From Aptenodytes patagonicus (taxonomy: Eukaryota > Chordata > Aves > Sphenisciformes > Spheniscidae): 64,000 nucleotides of DNA. The position numbers and the translations under genes are program-made. The notes beneath the pieces are model-generated. The model worked only from the letters and a program-made list of their open reading frames with translations. It made no database searches and was not told the origin of the DNA. Every line of letters begins with the position of its first letter. The stretch's first letter is position 1. The stretch spans positions 76,290,017 through 76,354,016 of the forward strand of contig NC_134949.1 of the NCBI RefSeq assembly GCF_965638725.1. The letters are read 5' to 3'. Below, one piece after another: positions 30,701 to 44,600 of the stretch.

Positions 30701-33700
30701 GGGGGATGGTTTAGGGGAAAAGAAAGGATCCAGAAATTGTGGAGTTAATACAAAAAGTATTAGTGGTGGCATAAAAGGTGATTAGCAAAGGCTTAAGATA
30801 CTGTCATGCAGACATCCAGATGTGGCACTTGTCTGGTGGCATACTTCAATTGCAGGGAGCATAAAAAAAAAAAGTGCTTAAAAACAAAACAGTTCCTGGT
30901 GTCCATATAATTAGAGAACTGATCTGAAGATGATCTCTCTGTGCAGAGCAAATGACTGTACACTGCAGCATTACAAGTCCTCTGTGGGCTCTCCTCTCAC
31001 CTCTCTAATCAGTGCAGCAGAGCATCAGGATTTTTACAAAGTCTAAATTAGATCAAATCACCTTTCTCAATCTTTCCTGGTTTCGTTACTGGAACAGGGA
31101 GACTTCTGACTTGATAACCTGTGTTGCGGACCTGCAGTACAACAACCAGAAGCTTCGGGAAGAGAACAACAAGCTGAAGCTTATACTGGAAGCTGTGGAT
31201 GAGACCAACAATAAGCTATTGGCAGACTGTGAAGATCTACGTCAACAAATAAAAAGGTGGGAGACCCTGATGGCGCCAGGTCTACAGTGTAATGGCCATG
31301 GGCAGACCTATCTTCTTCCAAGTGGTCCAGCCTTGCTTTATGCTTTTAGCCTCACCGGTGCTTCATGACAGCAACTTTCTTGACTTAATGTAGTATCTGT
31401 AAGGTTTAACCCTCATGCCTGATTGTTCTGCTCTGTACCTCCTGGTTCTTATAAAATCAGTCATTCATCTTATAGCCTGGCTGTTGCAGCATGAGGTGCT
31501 GTAGGTGCACACAGGCAAAATCTTAGGGTAAAGAAAAATCAAACAAACAAAACAAATTACAAAAAAAAATAAAAAAAAAAGGCTTAATATTACCAAGAGA
31601 ACAGCCAAGCACTGGAAGGCTTCCAATCCTAGACCACACACTTGCTGCCAAGCAGAGGGGAAGTGAGCATGTAAGAGCTATTTTGCTAGTCCCTTGAGGA
31701 ACTAAAGTGAGTTGTCTCACTAGTTTAGTATTGCTGCAGCCTGGGGACCCATCAATGCCACGAGTACGAGCCTATTTTTACAGTGAGTTCATAATGCTCA
31801 TCTGACCTGATTAATTAAAATGTGATATAGTTATGTCGACTGCGAAACCGTTCCCAGTATTTTCTGAGGAGATTAAGGCAAGAGTCCTACAGCGTAGCTG
31901 GCATGGGACGTGTGCCCTCATGTTGGACCATGTGCTCTGAGGTGCTCTGCAGCTTAGAGTTAGCCAGGAAAAGGGCGTTGCCCCATTGGTTAAATATACA
32001 TTTTTGGGGGGTATCAGATCAGGATAAGAAAATGATGCAGAGCTTATCCTTGAAAACTGAACTGAAATGGTTTCCGTAACTGCTAACGATGAAGTATTGT
32101 GAAGATGAGTTTATGTGCTCAGGTAACCTGATATATTTGACTGTAACAAGCTAGATTGTTAGGTGGATGCAAACAAAAGCATGCTATCTTGGATGCTATG
32201 TTTGCCTGGGGTTTCATCCCTTACTGTGAGAGCGGAAGGGCATGATAAATAGAGGGTGAGTCTATGAGCCTTTACTTACTGGACAAAAATGATGGCCTTA
32301 AACTTGATTGTTGCTCTTCTGTTAAGTTATCTGTGCCAAAGAATAAGTCCCTGGTGGCTTCTAAAAATACTGTTCTTGGTATTTCAAGCCTATCTAATGA
32401 CCAACAGTAACTCACTGAAGTCTTTCTGGGTTTAATTCCCCCCACGCAGCATCCAGCATTCTGTGCTGAAAGCCAAATCACTGGAAGAAGAACTAGAAGA
32501 AGCAAAAAACAGCCTGAACCTGTCAGAAGAGGAGAGACAGCAGATTCTCTGCCAGAATAAGCAGCTAGTAGGTGCTCTTATTTCTTAGCTTACACTGTAT
32601 AGTATCTCATACCTTGCTTCAACAATGGCATGACTGCTCAGACTGTAAAAATCAGCAGTATGATCTTCTCTGTACCAGTAGGTACTGAGGCTTTTTGAGG
32701 AGGTTTGAAATGTGATTTATTAGTATTACGAAAACACTGTGAAGTTTCTTTAAACTATTGTCAGTTACAATGAAGAAAACAATTAAAGGGCCAGCCTTGC
32801 ATATGATTATGCTTAAAGACAAGAAATTATGCTTAAAGACAACAGCTCTCATGCTGCCATCATTGAGCCCTGTCTGTTTTGAAGTTGGTGATGTTCTGCC
32901 AGAAATTCACATGACTTTTTTTTTTTTTCTAGAACGAGCAGGGACAGGAGACTCGGTTCAGAGGTCCACACAAGAGTCACTTTCCAAAGCACCCCTAGGT
33001 TATTGTCAATGTCCATATGGGCTGGCAGATATGACAAGGGCCTATCAGAATCCTTTCTATTCTGGACTGACAGCTGGATAGACAGCACACCTTGGCTTGT
33101 CTCAAAGGGCACAAGCTGCCTATGTGAGAGCATCTGAATTGCACCCCAGGTGTCTGAGTAGCAAAGCCTGTGTGACTGTAAGAGGTGTAAAGCAGCCCGG
33201 TAACAAGGCTGATGTGGCTGCAGCTTTCGCAGGTGTTGCCAGACACCAGAGCGTAGGCTCTCCGGAGAACATATGTTTGCGTTGCTGCCATGCGTGTTGT
33301 TCACACTACAGTGGCATCTCTGCGTCTTGCTCTGTGGGAGTAGCTGTAAATTGGTGTTCCGTAGCTCTGTGCACTGCTGGTAGTGGGTATTTAGAAATCA
33401 AAAAAAGTCTTCCATGCCGAGCAAGAACACAAGATTTTTTGATGCTATCCTGCTGCAGTGTGTGTATATTTTTGTTTTGCTTTAATTTGAGATTACATGC
33501 ATAATTCACCTTGTGAGAAGGAGGTGGGGTGGAAGAGAGAAATATTATTAGAAGTTTTGTACTTGTGCTTATAAGTCCCTTAGTTACTGTTCCCTATGCA
33601 GTGGAGGCACCGAGTAGGCTACTACTAGCTTTCTTCATGTCTGATATGAAAAAAGTGTAGCATGGCACATAGGCTTTCCAGATTTGTCTTAAGTCAAGCA

Positions 33701-36700
33701 TAAGCACAACCAGACTTGCTCACTCTGGCCTTGAATACCTCCTTCCTGTCATCTAGTGGTCTGAGTTTTACTCTGATTTGAAATGCCTGTGTCAAACCCT
33801 TCGGTGAGGGTTCATGGGCTGGACGAGCCTCAGCACTCCCCTTTTTTTGCTGTGCTCTCCAAAGCAAAGTTGTGCAACACCACAGCTTCATATTGGGCTC
33901 TGGATGTGTTTGTGGTCTGTTGCTTTTTGGCTTAGTTGAGCTTTGAATGTTGAACTTGACATGCTAAAAGCAACTTTTTTTTTCTTTTTTTTGTTTTTTT
34001 AAATAAACCTGATCAGGAAAAAGAAAATCAGGCTCTCATCATCAAAATTACTTCTCTCCAGGAAGAGGTAAAATAAATCATGACTTTGCAAGTACATATT
34101 CTTGTACAGCTAAAAGCTCACCATTAAGAAATGAAATGTTTGTCAGACTTTGAAGCCTGACATGCTAATTAGGTTATCAAAATATCTTACATTTTACAAG
34201 GATGACTTATCATAAAGCTTTATATCTGGAAGCTGCACTGTGCTTCAGACTTTCCTTTTGCTGGATAAGTAAGGATACGAGGTTGGGGAGGTATGGGGGA
34301 CAGGGACAAGCAGTTTTTTTTCCTCTCTTTGTCAAAGCTTTATAGACAAATTCCAAATATTTCTAGTTAACACAGCTATAAATATACTAACTCTATATTA
34401 AAACAATCTCCATCTAACACTTTTTCATATTCACTTCTGTTTCCCTCCTTTAAGATCTAAAGGAGGAGGAGCCCTGTATAGAGCTGTAACTCCAAAAAAA
34501 TGATGGCTGGGGGCTCCACTCACAGTTGGGTCCATTGACACTGGCCAAGGACCTACAGAAGGCTTGGAGGGAATATACTGCTCATGAAGCTATATCTGTA
34601 GGCTCTCTTTTTTCTTTTCTTTTTCTTTTTCTTCTTTTTTTTTTTTTTTTTTTGTTCAGAGGAGAGCTATTCATTCTTACTTTCTTTTATTTCATTAAAG
34701 TAAATATTTTATAAACCAGTTTTTATCAGGTGATAAAATGTTTTAATACTTGCTTAGAGCCTGTGTTTTAGACTATTTAGGATGAAATAGAGAAACAGGT
34801 TAAACCATACATAGCAATGAAAAGAAGCACCTTGTGGATTCAGGAATCTACAATAACAACATGGTAGTCATTGTTCTTTGCATGTTTACCATGCTCAAGA
34901 TCAGTCTTTCCGACAAGCTCGTAAGTCCAAATAGCTATTAAACTGCATCTTTCAAAAAATAATTCTCATGCTTGCAGACCTGAAAGCTTTTCTTTAGCTT
35001 TCTAGGGTCTGGTAGTGCTTATAAATCCCATTTTGAGGTTTTCTTTTTTAACAGTGCTCTGGAGAAATGGGGGGAAAAGTAGCAGAAACAGTTTCAGTGG
35101 GGCGAGCACATACAACATATGTGCATAAATGCTGGTAGTGCTTTAGAGTAGGCAGTAGCTTGGGGGTGGAGATGTCATTTTGTCTAGTTTCTTCAAGGAG
35201 AAGCTGTCAATCCATTCAGCTGTGCCTAAATACTCTGTATCTTGTTCAGAATATTAGGAATAGCATGGACACCGATGGACTTCAAAAGAAGATTTTGGAG
35301 CTGTCTAAAAATGCTGCAGATCTTCAAGTAAGCATTTCAACTCTAGGAGGAAGAAAAAGACAGCCTATAGTTTACTCAGATCTAGTCAGGGTAGACGGCC
35401 CTGGACCTGTCTGTATTAAAGAACTGCAGTGCAATCATAGCTTCGACAGTGCAACAGCTTTGACTAAGAAAGTTGCTGTCTGGAGGCTAAAAACTGGGCT
35501 AATATAAACAATCCACGGTTTTGTTCTTTCCTCTAAGTTAAATTTTTAGGAAACCTTTTCCCCACTATTTGAGAAAATATATTAGAAAGTCATGCTTTGG
35601 CTGATGTTGCTGAAACTATTAGCCTGGACAGACAAGAGGAAACAAGGGTGACTGAAAGCTTAGAACGCTTTCACTTTTAACTGGGTGCACGATTTGAACT
35701 TTGAAACACACCATGCAAGGTATTCAAAGAAGAATTTGATTTTTCTAAGCAAGGAATGTTGATACCTTTTTTCCCTTCCAAGTAGGAGATAGGAACGGAC
35801 TTGTATTATAGTGCATACTGATGACTGGAATTATTTTTGACCTTTTCATTCTTTAGATCCAAGCACATATCTATGAGAGCACTATGGTGAATAAAGAGGC
35901 AAGCTTGATCCAGGTTAGTTGCTTCCACTTCGTTACTGTCTTGACTGAAAATACTGACTATGGGATGGTTTGTAAAAAGGCAAGGCAATAGTCTTCACTG
36001 TGGCACTTTTATTTCTACTGTTCTCACACTACAGAACCTGATCCTATAAATGGCTTCAAAGTAGGCGAGATCTGCTTTAGGACCTGGTTATGAGTCAGCA
36101 TAATTAAATGTTTCAGAATTTTGCTTTTATTTTAAAAAAAGAAAAAAATCACAACTTATTAAAACAAACTTGCAAACTTCAGAAGAATGTACAGAAACTT
36201 CTAAAGGCTACTTCCTTCAACAGTTGGTAAAAGAATTTACCTGCAGAAGATCCTTCCCTTCACGTCTTTTACTTAAATTACTTAATTTTTGTGTCAAACT
36301 AGAAATGGTGATTTGGAGCCCAATGGAAAAGCAAATTTGTCCTTTCTCATTACTGAGGTGTAATTATCTAGTCTTTGCTGAGGAGCGAACATTTCTGATG
36401 TTGTTTTTAAACATGTATTTTGTATTAGAAAACAAAGAAATAAGACTACATAAGGGTGTTGGCATTCTCTGGATTCATGAATTATGCGAATAGCTTTCTA
36501 GGCTAATGAAGCTTCTATTTAGTAGAACGTGTTCTAAATCAGCTGATGAAATATTTGACTATTAGGCTGTCTGCAAAAATGAGTGCAGCTGAAGTCAAAT
36601 AGTGACAAGACAGAACCTAACTTCAGTGTGATCCAGATGATAAATTTGTAGCTGAGTGGTTTTTAATAGGTGGGTTGTTTGTGTTTTTTTTTCCCAGAAG

Positions 36701-39700
36701 CAGCTTAAGGGCACAAATGAACTAACTTTTTTAAAAATAGCTTTCACTTTCTCCTCCTTGAATGATTCAAAGCTTTTGTGGCCTCTGTAGTATCCTTTTA
36801 TTTTAAAAAGGCTTTTTTAGTCTATTGACTAAATGGGTATTTTGAAAGCAGACTGCTAGATTGCATGTTCTTGTAGATAAAGGTGACTGGTTTGTATAAT
36901 CTTGAAGAAACTGGTGTGGAAAACTGACTTTGCTTGTTGGTATTAGGATCTGTGGGATAAGGGTTTACCTGTAAGCTAACAAACCCCTCTCATAGCTCTT
37001 TATCCAAAGGTAGATTGGATAGGACTGATGGTGACTGAAAATTATTATGGCAGCCTTTCTTTTCCAGGCCTACAGAAGGTATGTGAAGATAGAAAACACT
37101 AATTTTTTTCCTTTAAACCTTCAGCACCATACATCAGTTGTCTCTGCCAAGGCTAGAAACCTGGTTCTATAACCTTGCTTTTCCTGCTTAGCTTTCTGTG
37201 TATTTCGTCTCTCTCGAAAACCTTAACTATTTTTAAAGAGGAAGAGTAGGAAGAAGTCATAAAAGGGGTGAGAGGACCAGAGCTCCTACTTGAAGTTCCT
37301 GTTTTCTCTAAGAAATGCTCTGCTTGTCTGTGCAGTGTCTTCTACTGTAATGGCATAATATGACTGAAGCCCATTGCTAGTTTGTGATGTTAAGAAAGCT
37401 ACTACTTTTACTAACTCCTCAGTCTTACCATGAGGGTTGATACATTCTCTATCAGCCCTTCCATTAGGTGGTGTTTAATGTGCAGAGCGCTACACTCCGT
37501 GCCTTTAATGATGAAAACTAATGACAGTAAACTCGGAATATTGCAACTTGTTTTAAGGGTCAGTTGGGATTAAAACTTGTGCCAGGCATAATATAGTCCA
37601 GGTTTTCAGCTAAAACTAGAGTGCTTCTGTCTAGTTTAATCTGCTACTGCTGGTACAGAAGCCAGGTAAGTAATAAATTAAAACACAGCGGCTGGAAAGA
37701 GGTTTTCTGTCTCCTTAATTTCAGGAGTTACACAGAAAAGGTCTTCTGAGTGCTTTCTGTGTTAGCCAATATGCAATGTAATTGATTGTATTCTTTTAAA
37801 TTTGCAGCTATTTTTATGTTATGTAATTAGGTTGCTGCTCAAACCTGAATCGTACAGCTTGCTGCTGTAATGCCTACATCATTGTAGGTATAGTGTATAT
37901 AGATTGAGTATAGTGTTATTTTGGTTACAAAGCATCATAGCTGTAAGTATTACAAATGCACTTCAACGTGCTAGTTGTTGGGTTGTGTACTTCAAAGGTT
38001 CTTTTCTCCACAATCTCTGCAGAAGGAGCAGGACATCAAAGAACTGAAGTTAACCATTGTGGAGTGTTCCTCAGTAATAGAGGTATGGGACCGAGCTGAG
38101 TTTTTGACTATGTGAGGGGAAAGCATGTATATCCTATGCTTATTCTGCATGACAAACTAACACTCTAACCAGGTCTGATGTATGTTTTAGACTTTGCGGG
38201 CAGAAAAAAATAAGCTACTGGAGAACATGCAACACATGCAGCAAGAGCTGATCTCGTGAGTATTGTGAACAAGTCCCAGGAAATGCAGTTCATCAAAAGT
38301 CAAAAAGGGCTGATACTTTTTTTTTCTGCTTCTTTTAGAAATGGGTTGAGTTTCCCATTGTTGTGTAAATTAAACAGTAATCTTCCTGAAGAGACAAATT
38401 CACTGCACTGTGAACTGGAACTTGCTCAGTCTTCTGAGGTATGAATCAAATCTTTATTGACTCTCATCCCAGTTGTCTTGCATCTGTAAAGGAAGAACAA
38501 AGCTCATTCCCTGTAGATCATTAGATAACCCTGGAATTCAAAGCCGTTAATCCTAGCACGCAAGCGTAAATGTGAAGGTTACAACATTATTCCAAGTACA
38601 TTGGAGAAAGTCCAAAACAAAACACTCAGATCTAAAAAATGAGACCTACAAAGTAAATCTGGAAGAGCTAGGGTCATGCATTTAGCTGGCAGAAGAGCAA
38701 ACTGATGGGAGAAGATATGAGTTTTCAAATATATAAAGGCTATTATGCTGAAGAAAGTCTGTTTCTTCTTGTACTGCCTACACCAGACATGAACAATGAT
38801 TTTTCAATTGCAGGAGGGGAGACTTCTTTTTCCTTGAACTCTAATGTAGTGAAAAAGAAAATTAAGCATTAGAGTAAGCATTTTGACAAGGTTGTAGAAT
38901 CTTCATCTAATTTATTCTTTAAAACTCTGATAAGCATCTGTCTGTAGGTACCATTCCCTTGCCCCTCAGCAGGTGCAATGGAGACTGATCTGTCCAGCTC
39001 TTTTTTTTCTGAGGTCTTTGGATAGTGACTCAGAGGAGGACAGGAGAAGCACCCTTCTGATGAATCTGGCACAGGCTGACAAAATCTTAGCACTGCAGCT
39101 GAGCCTGTTGTTTTGGAGTTGTAGTGTCCCCCGTATCCTCTGCAGAACACCCGGCAGGTGGTTTGGTGACTTCTGGGAACTATGCTTTTGATCAGACATG
39201 CGTCACATAACACTGGAAGTTTGGTCTCTACTTTACTGTTCTCATAGCTTTACAGGACTCCAATGGAGAACTACTGGAAAAAAACAATTTACGTGTACAT
39301 TATGGTTTTGGTTCAGATTTTTATCTGAGCTATTCTGTGCCCATTTCCCTAAAGACATTCCATGGAGTCCCATCCTTCCTTACAGTGCTGTCTTCCCTCT
39401 AGATGCAAGCTCTGCAGCAGAGCTGACGAAAAACCACTGCAGTAACATATATTTGTTTTGTAAGACCTCACTGTGCTGCTACTTGCTTTTGTAAGTGGTG
39501 CACTTGCAACAGGAAAAAAAAAAAAATCTACTAATGGACTAAAACTACAGGCCCAGAAACGAGAGGTATACTTAGCTAGGCAGCTTTTTCAAAAGTAATG
39601 TATTGTCCCCTACTGCAGCTCCCCACAGCCACAGTGAGTCACTGTGTTTACCTCTCAAATGCTGTAATGAGACACGATTCTACCAAATCACCTGTAAAGC

Positions 39701-41643
39701 AAATAAGGGCTCTGCTTATTCATCACTTGGTAAAGCCCCTTCTGAATAAAGATAACTAATTATTGACTTCCTCTTGCCTACTTGTGACATGAAAATTTAG
39801 ATTGGATCACTCAGCAGCTTGGCTGGTTTGCTTTTTTAAATCCCCATGATGTGATGGTTTTGAAAAGCTTTTACAAGCTTCAAGTTTCAGTAGCTCTGAC
39901 CTTCTGGTAAATACAATGCAGGGATACTTCAGAAAAGTCTAAATGTCACTGATGCTGGCTTGTAATAAGGAGATGTCAAAATAAGCTAGATGGCTCTTCC
40001 ATCTTTTCAAAGATTACCAAGACTGAATGGACATCCCTGGATGAAACACTGGACCGTGAAGTGCTGTTTTTGCTTCAGGGACCTGAATATGTGGGAGAAA
40101 AGTTTAAGGCTATCATGCAAAACCTGGTCAGTGGCAGAGCTTATATGAACAAGGATCGGGTCTTCTATCAGGCTTTTAATTAGGATTTCTCCAAGCATTG
40201 ATAATCAGATCATGTTTCCTCCTATTGAAAAAACAAGAATAGCTTCTTTTGGGGGGGGGGGGGGGGGAGGCGCGGGAGGGGCAGGCATACTTTAGCAATA
40301 TCACTTGGCACCTACTCTAACACTAACTTATAACCTGGGTAATTCTGGGCAGCATTGTGTCAGACTAGTATTAGAAATGCCAGGGTCTGGAGGGGGGGTT
40401 GATGTTTGGTTTTGGAGGGGTTTTTGTTTGTTGTTTTGTGGGGTTTTTTTGTTTTGTTTTTCAGCAAGAGGAAGCTTCTGAAGCAGAGGAGCTTGTCACG
40501 GCTTCTTTACAGTGGGTAAAAGATCCTGATGTGAACATGCAACAGGGCTGGGAAAGAAAACTTGGGGTAAGTAGCTGTTTCTCTGAAGCTATTTTATGAA
40601 ATAGTGCGGCTGTGCAAAAACTTAAGGTGGGTATCTTACTGCTGCATGCTATTAATTACTTGAGATCATAGCAGTCCATTTGGGGGTCAGAGATGGCTGT
40701 ATGGAGAGAAATATCTTTTGTAGCCTTTTTTTTTTTGAGGAGGAGGAAGGGGATGACTGTTTTTCGCTTAAATGCTGTGCTTTTCCTGACTTGTCTTGTG
40801 CAAGAGCTCACTGTTAAAACTATGCTTGAAGGAAAGGGTAGACGAAGCAAGGTGATTTGAAGAGGAAAATGAGGTCTGATGGCCATGTTATATTGTATGA
40901 GCTATGAAGCTTTTCTGCCCACTGCATGTTTCTGGGTGCCTCGAGCACCCATTTTCCCCTGTGCTCTGAATCTGACTATGGTAGTGGATGGCTTCACCAT
41001 CAAGAGGAGGAGGGAGGTGGCTTTATATAACCAGATTTCCAAATCAAAACCTTTATAGGGTTTGCTTTCTTTTGAAAGGCAGTGTGTTCTGTTTTTGCTG
41101 GACATACTTGACAGGAGAAGTTTCTACAAAAACATCTTTTACAACTTAATCTTGCATAACGTATTTTTACTACTCCTCATACCTCTTGTGAGGCTTGAAA
41201 GTAAAGACTTTTGCTCAAGGTAACTGGCAAAAATAACTTCCCCATGTGGTAGCTGCAGTCTGTGGACACAACTCAACTCTCTTGCTCCCTCCTCCCCTCC
41301 CATTTAACAGCACGGTTTCTAAATTTTCATCGTACTGAATGTAGCTTTTTCTCTAACCTGGTCCTTGTTACTAATCTGTTGTTGGGAACACTGCTACAGA
41401 AAACTCCACCAAACTGTATATTAATGCTGTCTTTCAGCTCCTTAATAGATGCAAAAACCCTCAGTTCATCCCACTTGGGTAATAGCAGGTGGCACCACAG
41501 TACCTGCTGCTTTAAGCTGTTAGCTTTTAAGCAGAAAGCTACTTTTCTTTTCCTCTAGTGCTGCAAAATGTTGTAGCTGGCCCTCTTCATCTTTCCTGAG
41601 CAGGCAGGAGCAATCATTGGAGCCATCTAGTCCTGCAGCCAGC

Positions 41644-41683
<40 letters not shown>

Positions 41684-44600
41684 AAACCCTGAAAGCTTCC
41701 CCTCAGAGAAGGTGTAAGCGTCTCAGTCTCTTCACCCTGGTGTGACTTTGGGTAGACTGTAGGAAATTGCTGGCTTGTGCAGTGCTGTAAGTTTTTGATC
41801 TTGACTAAAAACTTCTCCCTTCAAAGCTGTCACAGCTGAAAAACGCTTGTTAACTTACCATTCACGTTAGGATCGTATTCCTGTTAAACATGTGAAGCTA
41901 AAAACTTTTGGTGTGGGTGTTGGAGTTGATCGTGGCAAATGAATCCTATTCTGGCTTCTAGAGAGCAATGCATTTGGAAACTAAGCTAACCGAGAATCAA
42001 GGAAGAACAAGATTCTTTAAACATAAAAAGTCCCACCCTTCTGGGACCTGTGGGGATGGGAAGTGACTTCATGTCAAATGTATTGTCTTCATCTAGCTAG
42101 AACAAGCCAGATATGTGGGAAATAAGGTATATGGAGCTGAACAACAATAGATCCAAAAAAAAGAAAGATTCAAAGTAGCTTCTTCCAGCCTCAGAGAAAG
42201 CTTTTGTAGAAAAATGAATTAAATCTTGGACCATGCACTATCACTTGAAGCCTAAACACTTCCCCACCATTTCCTGTGAAATATATTATGGACATGTTTT
42301 GCTGGGGTTTAGTATTTAAATATGTTTTAAAGTATATTACACAAAGTAAACTTTAAGTGTGCCTGTGGTTTTTTTGTGTATGTACATATATTTAAACATA
42401 TATAGATGGTGACACTAAAAACTCTTTCACCCTTCTCCTGCTGGAAGATAAGACTGGCACATGTGTCCTGATAAGCCTATACCACCTACATGTCAAACCC
42501 GTGTTATTTCTAAAAGCAAGTGCTGCCTGCCTTGGCTGAGAAACTGATCTTCAGGATGTGGGCATTTGCACATGGTCACATCTCACGTCATCCCAGTAAA
42601 CCTATCAAGCAAAACTGCTCAGGCTCTCTTTTTAATAGCATGATACTTGATGTGCTACTCTTTTTTGTTTGAAGCTCGTGAACAACATTAGACTCTAACT
42701 TGCAAGCAGGTAACATGGCCTATATTTGTAGGATTGATGTTTTCCCCTTTGAACTAATGTAAAATCCCAGAAATATGAACCTCATTCTTACGTGACCTCT
42801 GTTTGGCTCTCATTAAGCATTCTTTAAAAGCTGACTCTATTTTGTATGTTCAGCTGAACAAGGTCAGAGAAAGAGGACTGGATTCTTCTTTCTCAGTACT
42901 TTATACTGCAAGTCACTGTTCGGAGAAATACAGAGGATGCAATGTTACTTAACACTTCATTTTTACCATCTTCCCCTTTTGCTTCCTACAAATCCGAGGT
43001 AAAACTGAAAGCCTTTGTCACAGGGGTCATCCCTTGGAGAGATTTAATCTGCTAGCCATGTATGACAAACTGAAATATGGATTTATTGGGTTTTGGATTT
43101 TTTTATTTTATTTTGCTGTAATACAAACTCAAATTGGTGCCAATGGGCCTAGTTGTACTTTGAGGAAAGGGCCACAGAAGTCTAAATTATCAAGTTTAGG
43201 GCTTCCTGCAAGATGGTCTATTAAAACTTCCCCTTATAAAATATGGGGTTTTTCTTGCTGTATCTGAGCATCTTGTGATGGAGGTTTTCTGGGGTAAGTT
43301 GTAAAGACTCCCTCATGCACCATATAATCTTCTGCCACACCTGCCATAAATACTTGCTAACAGTATAGTTGTTTTACAAGGGATAAAAAGGAAGAGGACT
43401 ATCGGTAACCTAGATCTGCACAGAAAGAAAAGCTGAGTGGCTTTTGCTTAGAAGTAACCTTCTGAAGTGGGAGCCATTTGTCAAGTTGAACTAGCATATA
43501 GAAGGCTTACGTTTTCTTGTGCACACTGTTATGTGTTGCTCAATTTTTTTTAAAAAAAAAAAAAAAAGTCTTAAAGTACTACCCCTTGGAAGGAGTCTAG
43601 CCTGTCTGTCCCCACATCCCGTCAGTTTCAGGAGTAAGAAGGCACAGGTTTGAAGTTTAGATAGCTTTGTTAACCTATTAGACTGCATGAAACATTGTTT
43701 TGTACAAAACACACTCCCGTTTCTCCTTTATAAACTCTTCCTTATTAAACTGCATTTTTCCTCATTTTTGTTTTCTCTTTTTCTCTCTTCCCCCCCCTTT
43801 CCCAACCAGATGCTGTGTGAGTAAATTACAAAATATTGTCAATCATCCACCTTCTTTATTGCTGATAGTGTTGGATGTAGGTGATGATACTAAATGGTGG
43901 AGCAGGGAAATCAATTCAAATTGTAAATTGGGGCTTTGGCTTACTTTCTGGCTCTCCGGCTCTGCTCCTTATCTAACCACATGGCAACTCAGTTTCAAAA
44001 TTCTACAGGTTCTCAAGCAAGAACTAGGAGAAAAAAGACACCTTTGGATCCAGAAACTTAATCTCTTGGAAAAATACAAAGAATCCCTAGATAAGGAATT
44101 TATTCGAATGGCAGGCAACCTGAGGAGAACCAAGACAGAGCAACTTCACCTAAGGAAAGAGCTCTCTGCTAGGTACCCCTTCAAAGCACGTGTGTCGTCT
44201 TTGTTTGTTTGGGGGTTTTTGTTGGTTGCTTAGCTGTTTGGTGGGATGTTTTGTTGGGGTTTTTGTCCTGTGGAGCAAAGTTTTTACTGAATTCTGAAGA
44301 CTTTTTTTCACAGAGGAAATGATCTGCTGTTTTGGAGAGTGGATCTGGGTTTAGCATAACGTTTACACTATGTGGGAGTTAAGGTTTGCGTATGAAGTAA
44401 AATACGATCTTGGAGATGTCTTTGAAAACACCAGGGAGACCACAGACTGAGCAGTTAAAACAAGAGGGCACTGCCTATCTAGCAGGTGCAACCATTAAAT
44501 AAACTGCTGGTTTTGTGTGAAGCAGAAGACCCGTAAAATATGTCTGCAAGTATTATTGCTTTGGGAGACAATTGCCAGCCCCAGATGATTTAATGTCTCA

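Larger units (their letters stand above)
40567..44008 (+). other. IRAG2: IRAG2 intron 15, no exon seen
   Basis: About 3.4 kb, phase 0 on both sides, so an unnoticed symmetric exon is possible. It holds a 28-T run (41652-41679) and a T8/A16 patch (43544-43567). No transposon was recognised. Confidence 0.6.

Noticed and set aside
41652-41679. Possible retroposed gene or SINE tail at the 28-T run
   Set aside because: No recognisable element body or target-site duplication was seen beside it.
43700-44008. Open frame continuing 5' of IRAG2 exon 16
   Set aside because: It is separated by a good acceptor (aaaattctacag) and its upstream residues lack the helical pattern; read-through of intron.
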